From the NCBI RefSeq assembly GCF_018402285.1, contig NZ_JAGYJH010000004.1:248001-312000 (forward strand): 64,000 nucleotides of DNA. The letters run 5' to 3'. This document shows positions 47,188 through 56,575 of this stretch, one piece after another. Under the pieces are notes generated by a model. The model was not told the DNA's origin. It was given only the letters and a program-made list of their open reading frames with translations, and did no database searches. Source of the stretch: Hyphomonas sp. (GTDB lineage Bacteria > Pseudomonadota > Alphaproteobacteria > Caulobacterales > Hyphomonadaceae). Each line of letters opens with the position of its first letter. Position 1 is the stretch's first letter. Position numbers and translations under genes: made by a program.

Positions 47188-49007
47188 CAGAACGCTTGTC
47201 CGATCGATACATAGATTTGCAACGGAGCGTCGCCGTCTCGCTTGTTCAGCGGCGCTGCAACGTCAAACCGGATGGGCCCGAACCCGGGATAGTAGCGGAC
47301 GCCGAAGCCGATCGAAGCTTTGGCTTCACCAAACACGCTCCCTGCATCATCGCTGGCTGCGCCTGCATCGATGAACGCCGCATATCCAAACCGTTCCGAT
47401 CGCCGCCACCTGAGTTCGGCAGACGCCGAAAACAGGCTTCGGCCGCCAAGAAACTCGCCGAACTGATCTGTCGGCGAGAGGGATTGATATTCATATCCGC
47501 GAACAGTGCCGCCGCCACCGGCGAAAAACAGCCTGTCGGCTGGAACAGCATTTGATCCGGTGAAAGCGCCGTACTCGGCGCGAACGGCTGCCACCAGGTT
47601 TTCTGCAATCTTCCTGTATGTGGCGCCCGATACCTGCATGCGTGTGTATCCGGGCGTGCCTTCGCCAACCGACACACCGCTTTCTACGGTCGCAAAGCCT
47701 CGAATGCCTTCCTGAGGGTCCAAAGGGTCGCCGACATCGCTGTAATTTGCCGTGACAGGAATCGAAAAGGTGACCTGCTCGCGGTCTCCGAGAAAGATGC
47801 GGCTTCGCTGATCGGTAATCCGAGTAAGGTCAACTGCCGCGCCAACTGACAGGGTAAGTTGGCGGGTAAAGGGTTGAGCGAGCCTCGCCCCGACCTTGAG
47901 CCCGTCAAGGTCATAGGCCTTGGTCTCTTCCTGCCTGACGCCGGCCTCGGCAGAAAGCGTGCGGCCAAACCGCCCGATGTTGGGCCGCTCGTAAATGCCG
48001 GTAAAGCTTCGTGAAAGCGTGGCGGCTTCGGCGCGAACGGTGACCTTGTCCGCGCGTCCTGTAATGTTGCGTCTTTCCCATTGGGCGTCGGCGCCGACGC
48101 CTTCAGTCGTAGAGGCGGTCACACCAAAGCTCACGGAGCGAGGTTTGGCCTCTGCCAGCGTCAGGGAAACGGTATGGTAGCCATCGGGATCTGGTTCCTC
48201 GGAGATTACGATACCAATGCCTTCATAAAGCCCGCTGGACCGCAGGCGGGTGCGCAGCCTGTCAACTGTGCGAGGCGTGTACCTTGCCCCTTCTTTCCAG
48301 GTCTTGAGCACCTCGATCGCCTTTTGGGACCGAGGATCGGTCTCTTCGCTCACCAGATCACCAAGGCGCACCAGCGGGCCCGGGGATACCGAGTAGGTGA
48401 TTTCGACGTTGGCATCCTGTCTTGACGCCAGCGCGTCTATGCCAGGGCTCGATGCGAAGGCATACCCACGGGCGTGAAGCAGGGAAATGATTTCGGCCTC
48501 TGTGCGTTCCACATCTGCCGTTCGCACGCTTGATCCGGCGGGCAGCCTGGCCAGGGCTCTGTCGATTACCTGGCGCGTCTCGGCATCGATGGGATCGGCG
48601 CCTTCCAGGCTGACCGTGGCGATCGTGAACACCGGGCCGGGGCGCACCAGCAGTTCAGAGCTGCCCTCCAGGGTGGTCATGTCTTCTGGAAATACTTCGA
48701 CGGCGAGATAACCCTCAGAAGCCAGGAGGTCCTCGACACGCCTGGCGAGCGACTGGGCGCGGTTGCGTTTTTCAAGCACGCTTCGCGGGGCAGGCTCTCC
48801 GGTCTGCAGCAGGGCATTCGCGCGGGAGGCGAGTGGGGCTGGTACGCCCGTTAATCGGAACTGGCCATTGGAGACGGTGGCGTTAACAGCCTGATCTGCG
48901 TTCTGCGTGCCATTTATGGACGCGCAAGCGGCTGCCGCACCAAGCAGGCAAGCCCCGGCAATCGGCCGAAGTCGATTTAATCTGGTGATCGGCGCACGGC
49001 GTATCAT
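47187..49007 (-). CDS. tamA: Translocation and assembly module protein TamA (Omp85 family)
   Basis: The 606-residue product has an N-terminal export signal, POTRA domains (TIATVSLEGADPIDAETRQVIDRALARLPAGSSV and following) and a 16-strand barrel with the Omp85 motif in FFAGGGGTVRGYEYQSLSP and FDVAAPLNKRDGDAPLQIYVSIGQAF ending in Phe. It is the outer-membrane partner of TamB encoded directly downstream. The signal region (CLLGAAAACASING) has a Cys after small residues but no Leu/Ile at -3, so lipidation is doubtful. Confidence 0.93.
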   Translation of the reverse strand: MIRRAPITRLNRLRPIAGACLLGAAAACASINGTQNADQAVNATVSNGQFRLTGVPAPLASRANALLQTGEPAPRSVLEKRNRAQSLARRVEDLLASEGYLAVEVFPEDMTTLEGSSELLVRPGPVFTIATVSLEGADPIDAETRQVIDRALARLPAGSSVRTADVERTEAEIISLLHARGYAFASSPGIDALASRQDANVEITYSVSPGPLVRLGDLVSEETDPRSQKAIEVLKTWKEGARYTPRTVDRLRTRLRSSGLYEGIGIVISEEPDPDGYHTVSLTLAEAKPRSVSFGVTASTTEGVGADAQWERRNITGRADKVTVRAEAATLSRSFTGIYERPNIGRFGRTLSAEAGVRQEETKAYDLDGLKVGARLAQPFTRQLTLSVGAAVDLTRITDQRSRIFLGDREQVTFSIPVTANYSDVGDPLDPQEGIRGFATVESGVSVGEGTPGYTRMQVSGATYRKIAENLVAAVRAEYGAFTGSNAVPADRLFFAGGGGTVRGYEYQSLSPTDQFGEFLGGRSLFSASAELRWRRSERFGYAAFIDAGAASDDAGSVFGEAKASIGFGVRYYPGFGPIRFDVAAPLNKRDGDAPLQIYVSIGQAF

Positions 49008-49181
49008 GGTTCGTCGCGTTCAGCTTTCTGCTGTGTCTTTCCCTGCAAGAACTGGCCCAGTCATCCTAAAGGAAACATGAAGCGCAGAGAGGCTGAACCT
49101 CTCAGATAAGTTTGTAAGGCCGATTGTAACTCCGGTAGGGGGAATCATATAAGCACCTGATTTCAGCAGGATTGAACTGTG

Positions 49182-50194
49182 ATGATGTATCTGATGATCG
49201 CGGCAGGGCTGGTGCTGCTGTTTGTAGGCGGGGAAGCACTGGTGCGCGGATCCGTCAGCGTTGCGCGCAAACTCAACATTTCCGAACTGGTTATCGGGCT
49301 TACCCTTGTCGGTTTCGGGACTTCAGTTCCAGAGCTCGTGACCAGTCTGCAGGCCGTGGGGCAGGGCGCGGTGGGTATATCTATCGGCAACGTTGTGGGT
49401 TCGAACATCGCCAACGTGATGCTGGTGCTCGCAATTGCAGTCATTCTGTCGCCGATTATCGTTCATCCCAACGCGATTATGCGCGATGGGCTGGTTATGG
49501 TAAGCGCCACGGCCCTGCTTTGCGGCCTCCTCTGGTTTGACCAGTTCAACCGTATTTCCGGCTTTTTGCTGCTTGTCCTGTTGATCAGCTACCTCGTCTT
49601 CTCGCTCGTGATGGACCAGCGGCGCCAGGATGCGACGGCTGACATGCACCGGGAAGAGGGGAGGTTGTCGATGCCCAGTATGGTCTGGGATTAGGCCTTC
49701 TGATTGCCGTCGTGGGACTAGCCGGTGTCGTCGCCGGGGCAAATCTGCTGGTTGAAGGCTCCGTCACACTGGCCCGGTCCATCGGGATCAGCGAAACCGT
49801 AATCGGCCTGACCATCGTGGCCATCGGCACAAGCCTGCCGGAGCTGGCAACATCGATTGTCGCGGCGCTCCGCAAGAAGGCCGATGTCGCCCTGGGCAAC
49901 GTAATTGGGTCTAACATATTCAATATATTGGGTATTTTGGGTGTCACGGCGCTTGTTCAGCCGTTCAGCGTGCGCGGCGACGCCGGCGCAGAAGGTATGG
50001 CTGGAGGCGAGCCGGTCAGCATCATGAGTTCTGTAGACATTGGCGCACTGGTCCTTTCTGTGGCGCTGCTGTTCCTGTTCGCGCTTTCGGGCCGCAAGCT
50101 GGCCCGCTGGGAGGGCGCGGTGTTGCTCCTCGGCTATGTCCTCTATATGGGCCTGACCTTCGATCTCATTCCTGTACCCGCGATGTTCCCATGA
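49182..50194 (+). pseudogene. Calcium/sodium antiporter (CaCA family), interrupted by a frameshift
   Basis: The two halves of a YrbG-like CaCA exchanger are in different frames. The first (to 49694) has the alpha-1 repeat GFGTSVPELVTSLQ and GNVVGSNIANVML. The second has AIGTSLPELATSIV and [13 protein letters not shown]. Between them the first frame ends SMPSMVWD at a stop, while the other frame would read VVDAQYGLGLGLLIAVVGLAG. A missing G at about 49666 (AGGTTGTC for AGGGTTGTC) joins them into about 337 residues with ten membrane segments. A GTG at 49179 and ATGs at 49182 and 49185 compete as start. queF overlaps its end by ATGA. Confidence 0.85.
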
Positions 50195-50661
50195 TGGCAG
50201 ACAATCCGATCTACCAGAAACTCGGCCAACTCGGTCAGCAGACCTCCCAGCCGCCCTCGCCGGAAGAGGCCCGGCTTGAGCGGGTGGAAAACCCTCATTC
50301 TGATACGCTTTACCTGACGCGGTTTGTGGCGCCGGAGTTTACGTCGCTGTGTCCGGTGACGGGGCAGCCGGACTTTGCCCATCTGGTGATCGATTATGCG
50401 CCGGGGCCCTGGCTGGTCGAATCCAAAAGCCTGAAACTCTACCTGACGAGCTTCCGGAATCATGGGGCCTTTCACGAGGAGTGCACCGTTTCCATCGGGA
50501 AACGGATATTCGGATTCACCGAGGCCCAGTGGCTCCGGATCTCGGGGTACTGGTATCCCAGAGGGGGAATACCCATCGATGTCTTCTGGCAGTCAGGGGA
50601 TGTCCCGAAAGGGCTTTATGTGCCTGAAACGGGTGTCGCATCCTATCGCGGACGCGGCTGA
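50191..50661 (+). CDS. queF: NADPH-dependent 7-cyano-7-deazaguanine reductase QueF
   Basis: QueF reduces the nitrile preQ0 to preQ1 for queuosine in tRNA. The 156-residue product is the short (YkvM-type) form. It has the catalytic Cys in [15 protein letters not shown] and the QueF motif [20 protein letters not shown]. It overlaps the antiporter gene by ATGA; a second ATG three bases on is also possible. Other queuosine genes are not in the window. Confidence 0.96.
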   Translation: MMADNPIYQKLGQLGQQTSQPPSPEEARLERVENPHSDTLYLTRFVAPEFTSLCPVTGQPDFAHLVIDYAPGPWLVESKSLKLYLTSFRNHGAFHEECTVSIGKRIFGFTEAQWLRISGYWYPRGGIPIDVFWQSGDVPKGLYVPETGVASYRGRG

Positions 50662-50701
50662 AGCCAGTCAATCCTTGGCCAAATCCGGCCAAACAGGGAC
50701 A

Positions 50702-51337
50702 TCAGAGGTCCCCTGGCGGCCAGGCTGAGACCAATTGTGACACGTCCGGGCGCACCCGTTCCTGAGGCTGAGCGCTCGCCGTTCCTATGTAAATGAAGCC
50801 TGCCAGGCGCTCGTTCTCCTTGAGAGCGAGGAGCGTGTCGACGTCCTTGCTGAAGGTGATCCACTCTGACAACCAGACACCGCCCCATCCGCAGGAATTG
50901 GCAGCAAGGAGCAGGTTGTAGCAGAGCGCTCCGGCGGAGAGCTCCTGCTCCCAGACCGGCGTTCTGCCATCGTCGACCGGCGCGGAAATCACCGCCACGA
51001 CTGTGGGCGCGCGGAGCGGGAGGCCGGCGGCTTCGACGACATCACGTGCTTCTGCGCCGTCCTTGCTTCCGGCGATGTGGGCGAGTGCCTTGCCAAACTC
51101 CCGGCGGGCCTCACCCTGGAAGGTCACGAACCGCCAGGGTGCCATTTTCCGGTGATCGGGCACGCGCACGGCAATGGACAGGAGCTGTTGAAGCTCATCG
51201 GCCGTCGGGCCTGGTTCGCCGAGGAAGATCTTGTTGGCGGACTTCCGGAGAGCAAGAAAGGATCGGACTTCGTTTGCTGGCCTGGCAGCGAGCAGGGGAG
51301 AGCCGGCGGGCGGGGGATCGGGGAAGAGTTTGGTCAC
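50702..51337 (-). CDS. Nitroreductase family protein
   Basis: The 211-residue flavoprotein resembles YdjA-type nitroreductases: RKSANKIFLGEPGPTADELQQLLSIAVRVPDHRKMAPWRF binds FMN, and the C-terminal part has LLLAANSCGWGGVWLSEW. These enzymes reduce nitro groups, quinones or related compounds with NAD(P)H. It is divergent from the TetR gene; the 123 bases between them hold a palindromic operator candidate. Confidence 0.9.
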   Translation of the reverse strand: MTKLFPDPPPAGSPLLAARPANEVRSFLALRKSANKIFLGEPGPTADELQQLLSIAVRVPDHRKMAPWRFVTFQGEARREFGKALAHIAGSKDGAEARDVVEAAGLPLRAPTVVAVISAPVDDGRTPVWEQELSAGALCYNLLLAANSCGWGGVWLSEWITFSKDVDTLLALKENERLAGFIYIGTASAQPQERVRPDVSQLVSAWPPGDL

Positions 51338-51429
51338 GCATCACGCCTTAGCGTTTCAGGGCGCCGCCGAAAAGCTTCATTCAGGCCAATCAAACGCTTG
51401 CAGGCGGCCTGTCGACGGCGTAATGGAAT

Positions 51430-51448
51430 TAGTGAACGGTGTTCACTA
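51430..51448. promoter_or_regulatory. Palindromic TetR-type operator candidate
   Basis: TAGTGAACGGTGTTCACTA has perfect 8-bp arms around GGT. It lies 13-31 bases ahead of the TetR regulator start, the typical position for autoregulation, and could control both the efflux operon and the divergent nitroreductase. Confidence 0.65.
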
Positions 51449-51460
51449 AATGAACATCCA

Positions 51461-52177
51461 ATGAAGGGCGCGCCTTTGGATACGGATAACCTTCCTGAAG
51501 AAAGCCCTGCCGAGCGCCGCCGGCAACGCGTGCGCAGCTCGATCCTGGACGCTGCTGAGCGCGTGTTTTCGAAGGAGGGCGAAGCAGGCCTTTCAATTCG
51601 CCGCCTGGCTGATGAAATCGATTACTCGCCCGCCGCCATCTACAAATATTTCGGCTCCAAGGACGAGTTGCTGGACGAACTCAAGGAGTCGTTCTTCGAG
51701 CGGCTGATGTCGACCATCGACAAGGCTTCACTGACGGCCCTGCCGTTTGAGGCGCGGGTTCGCCAGTGCTTTGCCAGATATGTAGAAACGGCAATCGAAC
51801 GGCCGCACCACTATGCGGCTGCATTTTCATCTGTGCCCGACACGAGCGCGGCCCATTTAGCCGATATCTGCTGGGAAGAGTTCGAGACCAGCCATAAGGG
51901 CCAGGCCTTCATGGTCGTCGTCGGACTTGTCCGCGAAGGCCAGGAGATCGGGGTATTTGACGCCTCATTCGATCCGTTCATTGCGGCCAAGTCTCTCTGG
52001 GCGTCGATGCACGGGGTTGCGCTTCTGCTCATCCACCTGCCGGGTTTTCCCGTAATACTACCGACACCGGATCACGGATTGAACACGGCAGCCTTCATCC
52101 AGTTTCATGCCGGGCTGCTGTTTCGCAGTCTTTGCGTTGCTCCTTCCTCCCCTGAACCTTCCGGGCACACCCTATGA
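51461..52177 (+). CDS. TetR/AcrR-family transcriptional regulator
   Basis: From the ATG at 51461 the product has 238 residues, with an N-terminal helix-turn-helix (ILDAAERVFSKEGEAGLSIRRLADEIDYSPAAIYKYFGSKDELL) and a C-terminal ligand-binding domain of the TetR_C type. The gene overlaps the membrane-fusion-protein gene by ATGA and has a 19-base palindrome upstream, so it most likely represses its own efflux operon. The open frame extends far upstream over the nitroreductase gene without a good start. Confidence 0.9.
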   Translation: MKGAPLDTDNLPEESPAERRRQRVRSSILDAAERVFSKEGEAGLSIRRLADEIDYSPAAIYKYFGSKDELLDELKESFFERLMSTIDKASLTALPFEARVRQCFARYVETAIERPHHYAAAFSSVPDTSAAHLADICWEEFETSHKGQAFMVVVGLVREGQEIGVFDASFDPFIAAKSLWASMHGVALLLIHLPGFPVILPTPDHGLNTAAFIQFHAGLLFRSLCVAPSSPEPSGHTL

Positions 52178-53355
52178 CACAAGAAGCGCCATACGAAACT
52201 GATACCGGCCGCCGCCGCCCGACATTGATAAAGGGGCTGATCTTCGTCGTCCTGCTGGCAATCACGATTGCCGGTCTGCTGGCGGCCGCGACCCTTTTCC
52301 GGAGCGAAGAGGGGCCAAAGATTGCGACTGTGGAACCGGAGCCGCTCGCTGTCAGTGTCATCCCGGTGGAATACCTTGAGGAACTCGACATTGAAGAGCT
52401 GTTTACCGGGATCGCCGAAGCCCGGCGGACAAGCCGGCTGGGCTTTCAGACCGGCGGCCGGATTGACCGGATCGATGTGCGCGTCGGAGACCGCGTGAAG
52501 GAAGGCCAGACCCTTGCAAAGCTTGACACCCGCGGACTGGGCGCCCAGCTCGCCTCGGCGCAAGCGGTTGTTGACGAAGCAAGAGCGGCTCATCAGCTGG
52601 CGCTGGACACCGCTGATCGTCAGCGCCAGCTTCAGGCGCAGGGGCATGTGTCGCAGCAGCGCGTTGAAGAATTTGTTTCGCAGGCCACGACAGCGCTTGC
52701 CCGAGTAGACGCCGCGAGGGCGCAGGCAGACGCGCTCCGTGTCCAGATCGATCTGTCCAGCATTACGGCGCCTTATGACGGCGTGATTGTCTCCAGATTC
52801 GCCGATGAAGGCGCAATCTCCGGTCCAAGCCAGGCTATTCTCGAACTTGTGGAAGCTGGCGATCTTGAAGCCAGGATCGGGGTTTCTGCGCGGATTGTTC
52901 CTGAGCTTGTGCCCGGAACTACCTACACGCTTGAGGCCGAAACAGGGTCAGTGGAGGCGCCGCTGCGCAGTGTGACCGGCGTCGTGGATGCCTCCCAGCG
53001 GACTGTTGCTGCGGTGTTCGATGTTCCGGCAACCAGCGGCGTTCCGGCAGGCTCGATTGTCCGCCTGAAGGTGGATCGAAAGATGCAGGAGAAAGGCTTC
53101 TGGGTTCCGCTAAAGGCCCTGTCCAGCGCCAACCGGGGAATGTGGACGGTCTATGCCGTGGTCGCAGAAGGCTCTGACTGGCGCGCCCAGCCGAGGCTTG
53201 TCGAAATGGTTTATCCGGCCGGGGACCGGGCCTATGTGCGCGGACCTGTTGAGGCCGGTGACCGGATCATCGTGGACGGCCTGCAACGTGTGACCCCCGG
53301 GGCGCGCGTAACCCCGAGAGACGTGCAGCGCGCCGATACGGCGAGCGGCGGTTGA
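52174..53355 (+). CDS. RND efflux periplasmic adaptor (membrane fusion) subunit
   Basis: The 393-residue product has an N-terminal membrane anchor (LIKGLIFVVLLAITIAGLLAAATLF), a lipoyl/barrel-sandwich half motif (GGRIDRIDVRVGDRVKEGQTLAKLD), a coiled-coil hairpin (about residues 120-190) and the second lipoyl half (ITAPYDGVIVSRFADEGAI). This is the HlyD/AcrA arrangement. It bridges the inner-membrane pump encoded next to an outer-membrane channel. No TolC-like gene follows, so the channel is encoded elsewhere. Confidence 0.93.
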   Translation: MTQEAPYETDTGRRRPTLIKGLIFVVLLAITIAGLLAAATLFRSEEGPKIATVEPEPLAVSVIPVEYLEELDIEELFTGIAEARRTSRLGFQTGGRIDRIDVRVGDRVKEGQTLAKLDTRGLGAQLASAQAVVDEARAAHQLALDTADRQRQLQAQGHVSQQRVEEFVSQATTALARVDAARAQADALRVQIDLSSITAPYDGVIVSRFADEGAISGPSQAILELVEAGDLEARIGVSARIVPELVPGTTYTLEAETGSVEAPLRSVTGVVDASQRTVAAVFDVPATSGVPAGSIVRLKVDRKMQEKGFWVPLKALSSANRGMWTVYAVVAEGSDWRAQPRLVEMVYPAGDRAYVRGPVEAGDRIIVDGLQRVTPGARVTPRDVQRADTASGG

Positions 53356-53374
53356 GTTCGCGAAGGGGGCAGGG

Positions 53375-56300
53375 GTGAGCACACTGTTTTTCCGGAATTC
53401 GCGCCTGACCATCCTGGCGATCCTCGTGATCCTGCTGGGCGGGCTCGGCGCGCTTCTGTCGCTTGCGCGACAGGAAGACCCGACGCTGGTGGAGCGTTTC
53501 GGAACAGTCGTTGTGTTCCTTCCCGGCGCAGACGCCGAGCGCATGGAGGCGCTCGTTGCCCAGCCGCTTGAAGCAGCGCTCATGGAGCTGCCCGAGGTCA
53601 ACCAGGTCGAGACCATGTCGCGCAACGGTGTCGTGCAGGTCGTTCTGGATGTGCAGGAGGACCTGTCGGAGACCGAAGTCGACAATGCCTGGACGCTTGT
53701 CCGGCAGAAGGTCGAGCAGGCGAGAAGTTCATTTCCTGCCGGAACGTCGACGCCGGAAGTGACCCGGCAGTATGTTGGCGCGGCGACCATGATCGTCTCC
53801 CTGACATGGACGGGAGACGGCGACGTGCCACTTCCGATCATGCGGCGGTTGGCACTTGACCTTCAGGACCGCTTTCAAAGGCTGGGCGCGACCGAACTGA
53901 CCGAGACATTCGGCATGCCGGTCGAGGAGGTTCGTGTGGTGATGGATGCGCAGGCGCTGTCTGCCGCCGGGCTTTCGTTCAGCCAGGCAGCAGGCGCCGT
54001 TCTGTCAGCGGACGCTAAAAACCCTGCTGGCCGTCTGCGGACCGATGGCGGAACCATTGGCGTGGAAGTGCAGGGCGAATTCACCAATATCGGCCGGATT
54101 GCCGAAGTGCCCGTGCTTCAGCGCGCGGACGGAAGCTCGGTTCGCCTCGGCGACGTCGCCAGGATCGAGAAAGGGCTTCAGGAGCCTTCGACACGCGCGG
54201 CGTATGAAAACGGGCACCGGTCGGTTCTCGTGGCCGCCTATATCTCGCCGGAGCAGCGTGTTGATTTCTGGTCTGAAGGCGCCCGCAGGATTGTTGCAGA
54301 TTTTTCGGTGAACATGCCACCGGGCCTTTCAGCCGAAATCGTCTTTGACCAGAGCGTCTACACCAATGACCGGCTGAGCGGCCTTGCCCAGAACCTTCTG
54401 ATGTCCGCGCTGATCGTGTTTCTGGTTCTCTTCTTCATAATGGGCTGGCGGTCTGCGATCGTGGTGGGCTTTGCGATGCCCCTGACGGTTGGCCTTGTCC
54501 TGATCCTGTTCAATGTTTTCGGGCATCCGCTGCACCAGATGTCGGTCACCGGGCTCGTGATCTCTCTTGGCCTTCTGATCGACAACGCAATTGTGGTTGC
54601 TGATGATGTGGACCAGTGGCGGGCCAGGGGTCTCGGTCGGCTGGAAGCCATCGAGCACAGCCTCAAGCAGCTGTTTGCCCCGCTGGCGGCCTCGACATTG
54701 ACGACAGCGCTGGCCTTTGCGCCCATCGCCATGCTGCCGGGCGCAGCCGGGGAGTTCATCGGCATGATCGGGCTTTCCGTGATCTATTCGATCACGGCGT
54801 CGTTCCTGATTTCCGTCACGATTGTTCCGGCGATGGCGGGCTGGTTTGACCGCAAGCGGAGCTGGGAGCGCGGAGATGAGCAGCGCCCCCGCCGCTGGTG
54901 GCGGGACGGGGTGACGATTGATTTCATTTCGGACGGATACCGTGCAACTGTGGAGGCTGTGCTCCGCTTTCCGCCAGTGGGGATATTCATCGGCCTGGCG
55001 CCGGCCGTCGCCGGCCTTTACCTCACGAGCACACTGCCGCAGCAATTCTTTCCGCCCACAGAGCGGGATCAGTTCCAGGTCGTTCTCAACCTGCCCCTGG
55101 AGGCAGATATTGCCGACGCTGAAGCCATCACACAGCGTGCGACGGACTTCATCATGGCGAGTGAGGGGGTGCGGTCAGTGACGTGGGTTCTGGGGGAGCC
55201 TTCGCCGCGTGTGTACTACAATGCGATCAACAATACGCAGGGCGTTGAAGGGTTTGCTTCGGGGTGGGTGCAGCTTGACAGCACGGACCGGACGCATGAG
55301 ATCGTGGATGATGTGCAGCGGCGCGTGCGCCAGGAGTTTCCGTCTGCGCGGTTCCTGGCGCTGCCCTTCGAACAGGGGCCGCCCGCCGACGCGCCGATTG
55401 AGCTGATCCTTCGAGGGCCCGACCTTGAAACGCTGAACCGGCTTGGAAACGAATTGCGCACAATCCTGGGGGAAACGCCGGGAGTGACCTATACCGTAGC
55501 ATCCCTGCAACTCGGTGCGCCGACGCTGCGGCTGAAGGCAGATGAAGCGGCGGCCGCTCTTGCCGGTTCGCGGCTGGCGGACCTGGCGGCCAATCTGAAT
55601 ACGGAGCTTGAGGGTATACGAGCAGGATCGATTCTGGAGGGAACAGAGGAGCTTCCTGTGCGGATCATTGGGTCTGACAGCCGGCGCCAGTCGCTTTCCG
55701 ATCTGCAGTCCAAGACCATCGGCGCCATGCCGGGCGCGACGGGCACGCCGATTTCTGCCCTTGGCGCCATGGAGCTTACGCCCAAGACTGCCACAATTTC
55801 GCGCCGGGACGGGCTGCGCACGAACCAGATCCTGGCCTATCTTGATCCGTATACGCTGCCAGCCCCCACGCTTGCGCAGTTTCAGGAGAAACTGGCCGGG
55901 AGCGGATTTGTTCTGCCGCCTGAATATGACATGCTGATTGGCGGCGAGGCGGAAAATTCCGGCGAGGCGGTCGGCAACCTTGCCGGTGTCGGCATTCCGC
56001 TCATGCTGGTCATGGCGGGCGCCATAACGCTCGTATTCAATTCCTTCCGGATGATGCTCCTGATTGTGGCGGCTGGGGTGATCTCGGTGTTTTACGCTTT
56101 TTTCGGGGTCTGGCTGTTCAATCTGCCGTTCGGTTTCAACGCCATTGTCGGCAGCCTCGGGCTGTTCGGGATTGCGATCAACAGCTCGATCGTTGTGCTG
56201 TCGCTATTGCGGGCGGATGCGAAGGCGATGGCAGATGACGTGATCGCGCAGCGCGAAGTGGTGATGGATGCCACCCGGCACATTGTGGCGACGACCCTGA

Positions 56301-56503
56301 CGACGATGGGCGGATTTGTGCCGATCCTGATGACCGGCGACACGTTCTGGCTGCCATTGGCGGCGGGTATTGCAGGGGGTGTGGGCGGATCGGCATTGAT
56401 CGGTCTTTACTTCACGCCGGCTGTGTTCCGCATCATGACCATGAAGCCGATCCGCCGGATGTTCGGTTATCGTCGGCCGGTTCATCCTCAACCGGCAGAA
56501 TAG
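53375..56503 (+). CDS. RND efflux permease subunit
   Basis: The 1,042-residue inner-membrane pump has twelve membrane segments and two large periplasmic loops, as in AcrB. TM4 carries the proton-relay Asp in ISLGLLIDNAIVVADDVDQW. The N-terminal helix (SRLTILAILVILLGGLGALLSL) and FSNSFRMM-like C-half helices are present. The GTG start at 53375 follows AGGGGG-type sequence. It belongs to the HAE/cation-efflux-like RND group; the compound exported cannot be read from the sequence. Confidence 0.94.
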   Translation: MSTLFFRNSRLTILAILVILLGGLGALLSLARQEDPTLVERFGTVVVFLPGADAERMEALVAQPLEAALMELPEVNQVETMSRNGVVQVVLDVQEDLSETEVDNAWTLVRQKVEQARSSFPAGTSTPEVTRQYVGAATMIVSLTWTGDGDVPLPIMRRLALDLQDRFQRLGATELTETFGMPVEEVRVVMDAQALSAAGLSFSQAAGAVLSADAKNPAGRLRTDGGTIGVEVQGEFTNIGRIAEVPVLQRADGSSVRLGDVARIEKGLQEPSTRAAYENGHRSVLVAAYISPEQRVDFWSEGARRIVADFSVNMPPGLSAEIVFDQSVYTNDRLSGLAQNLLMSALIVFLVLFFIMGWRSAIVVGFAMPLTVGLVLILFNVFGHPLHQMSVTGLVISLGLLIDNAIVVADDVDQWRARGLGRLEAIEHSLKQLFAPLAASTLTTALAFAPIAMLPGAAGEFIGMIGLSVIYSITASFLISVTIVPAMAGWFDRKRSWERGDEQRPRRWWRDGVTIDFISDGYRATVEAVLRFPPVGIFIGLAPAVAGLYLTSTLPQQFFPPTERDQFQVVLNLPLEADIADAEAITQRATDFIMASEGVRSVTWVLGEPSPRVYYNAINNTQGVEGFASGWVQLDSTDRTHEIVDDVQRRVRQEFPSARFLALPFEQGPPADAPIELILRGPDLETLNRLGNELRTILGETPGVTYTVASLQLGAPTLRLKADEAAAALAGSRLADLAANLNTELEGIRAGSILEGTEELPVRIIGSDSRRQSLSDLQSKTIGAMPGATGTPISALGAMELTPKTATISRRDGLRTNQILAYLDPYTLPAPTLAQFQEKLAGSGFVLPPEYDMLIGGEAENSGEAVGNLAGVGIPLMLVMAGAITLVFNSFRMMLLIVAAGVISVFYAFFGVWLFNLPFGFNAIVGSLGLFGIAINSSIVVLSLLRADAKAMADDVIAQREVVMDATRHIVATTLTTMGGFVPILMTGDTFWLPLAAGIAGGVGGSALIGLYFTPAVFRIMTMKPIRRMFGYRRPVHPQPAE

Positions 56504-56575
56504 GCCCGGGGAATTGAAACATGGCGGACGCGATGCCATGTCCCTGCTTCACCAGTGATCAAGGAGGCTGCTGCC

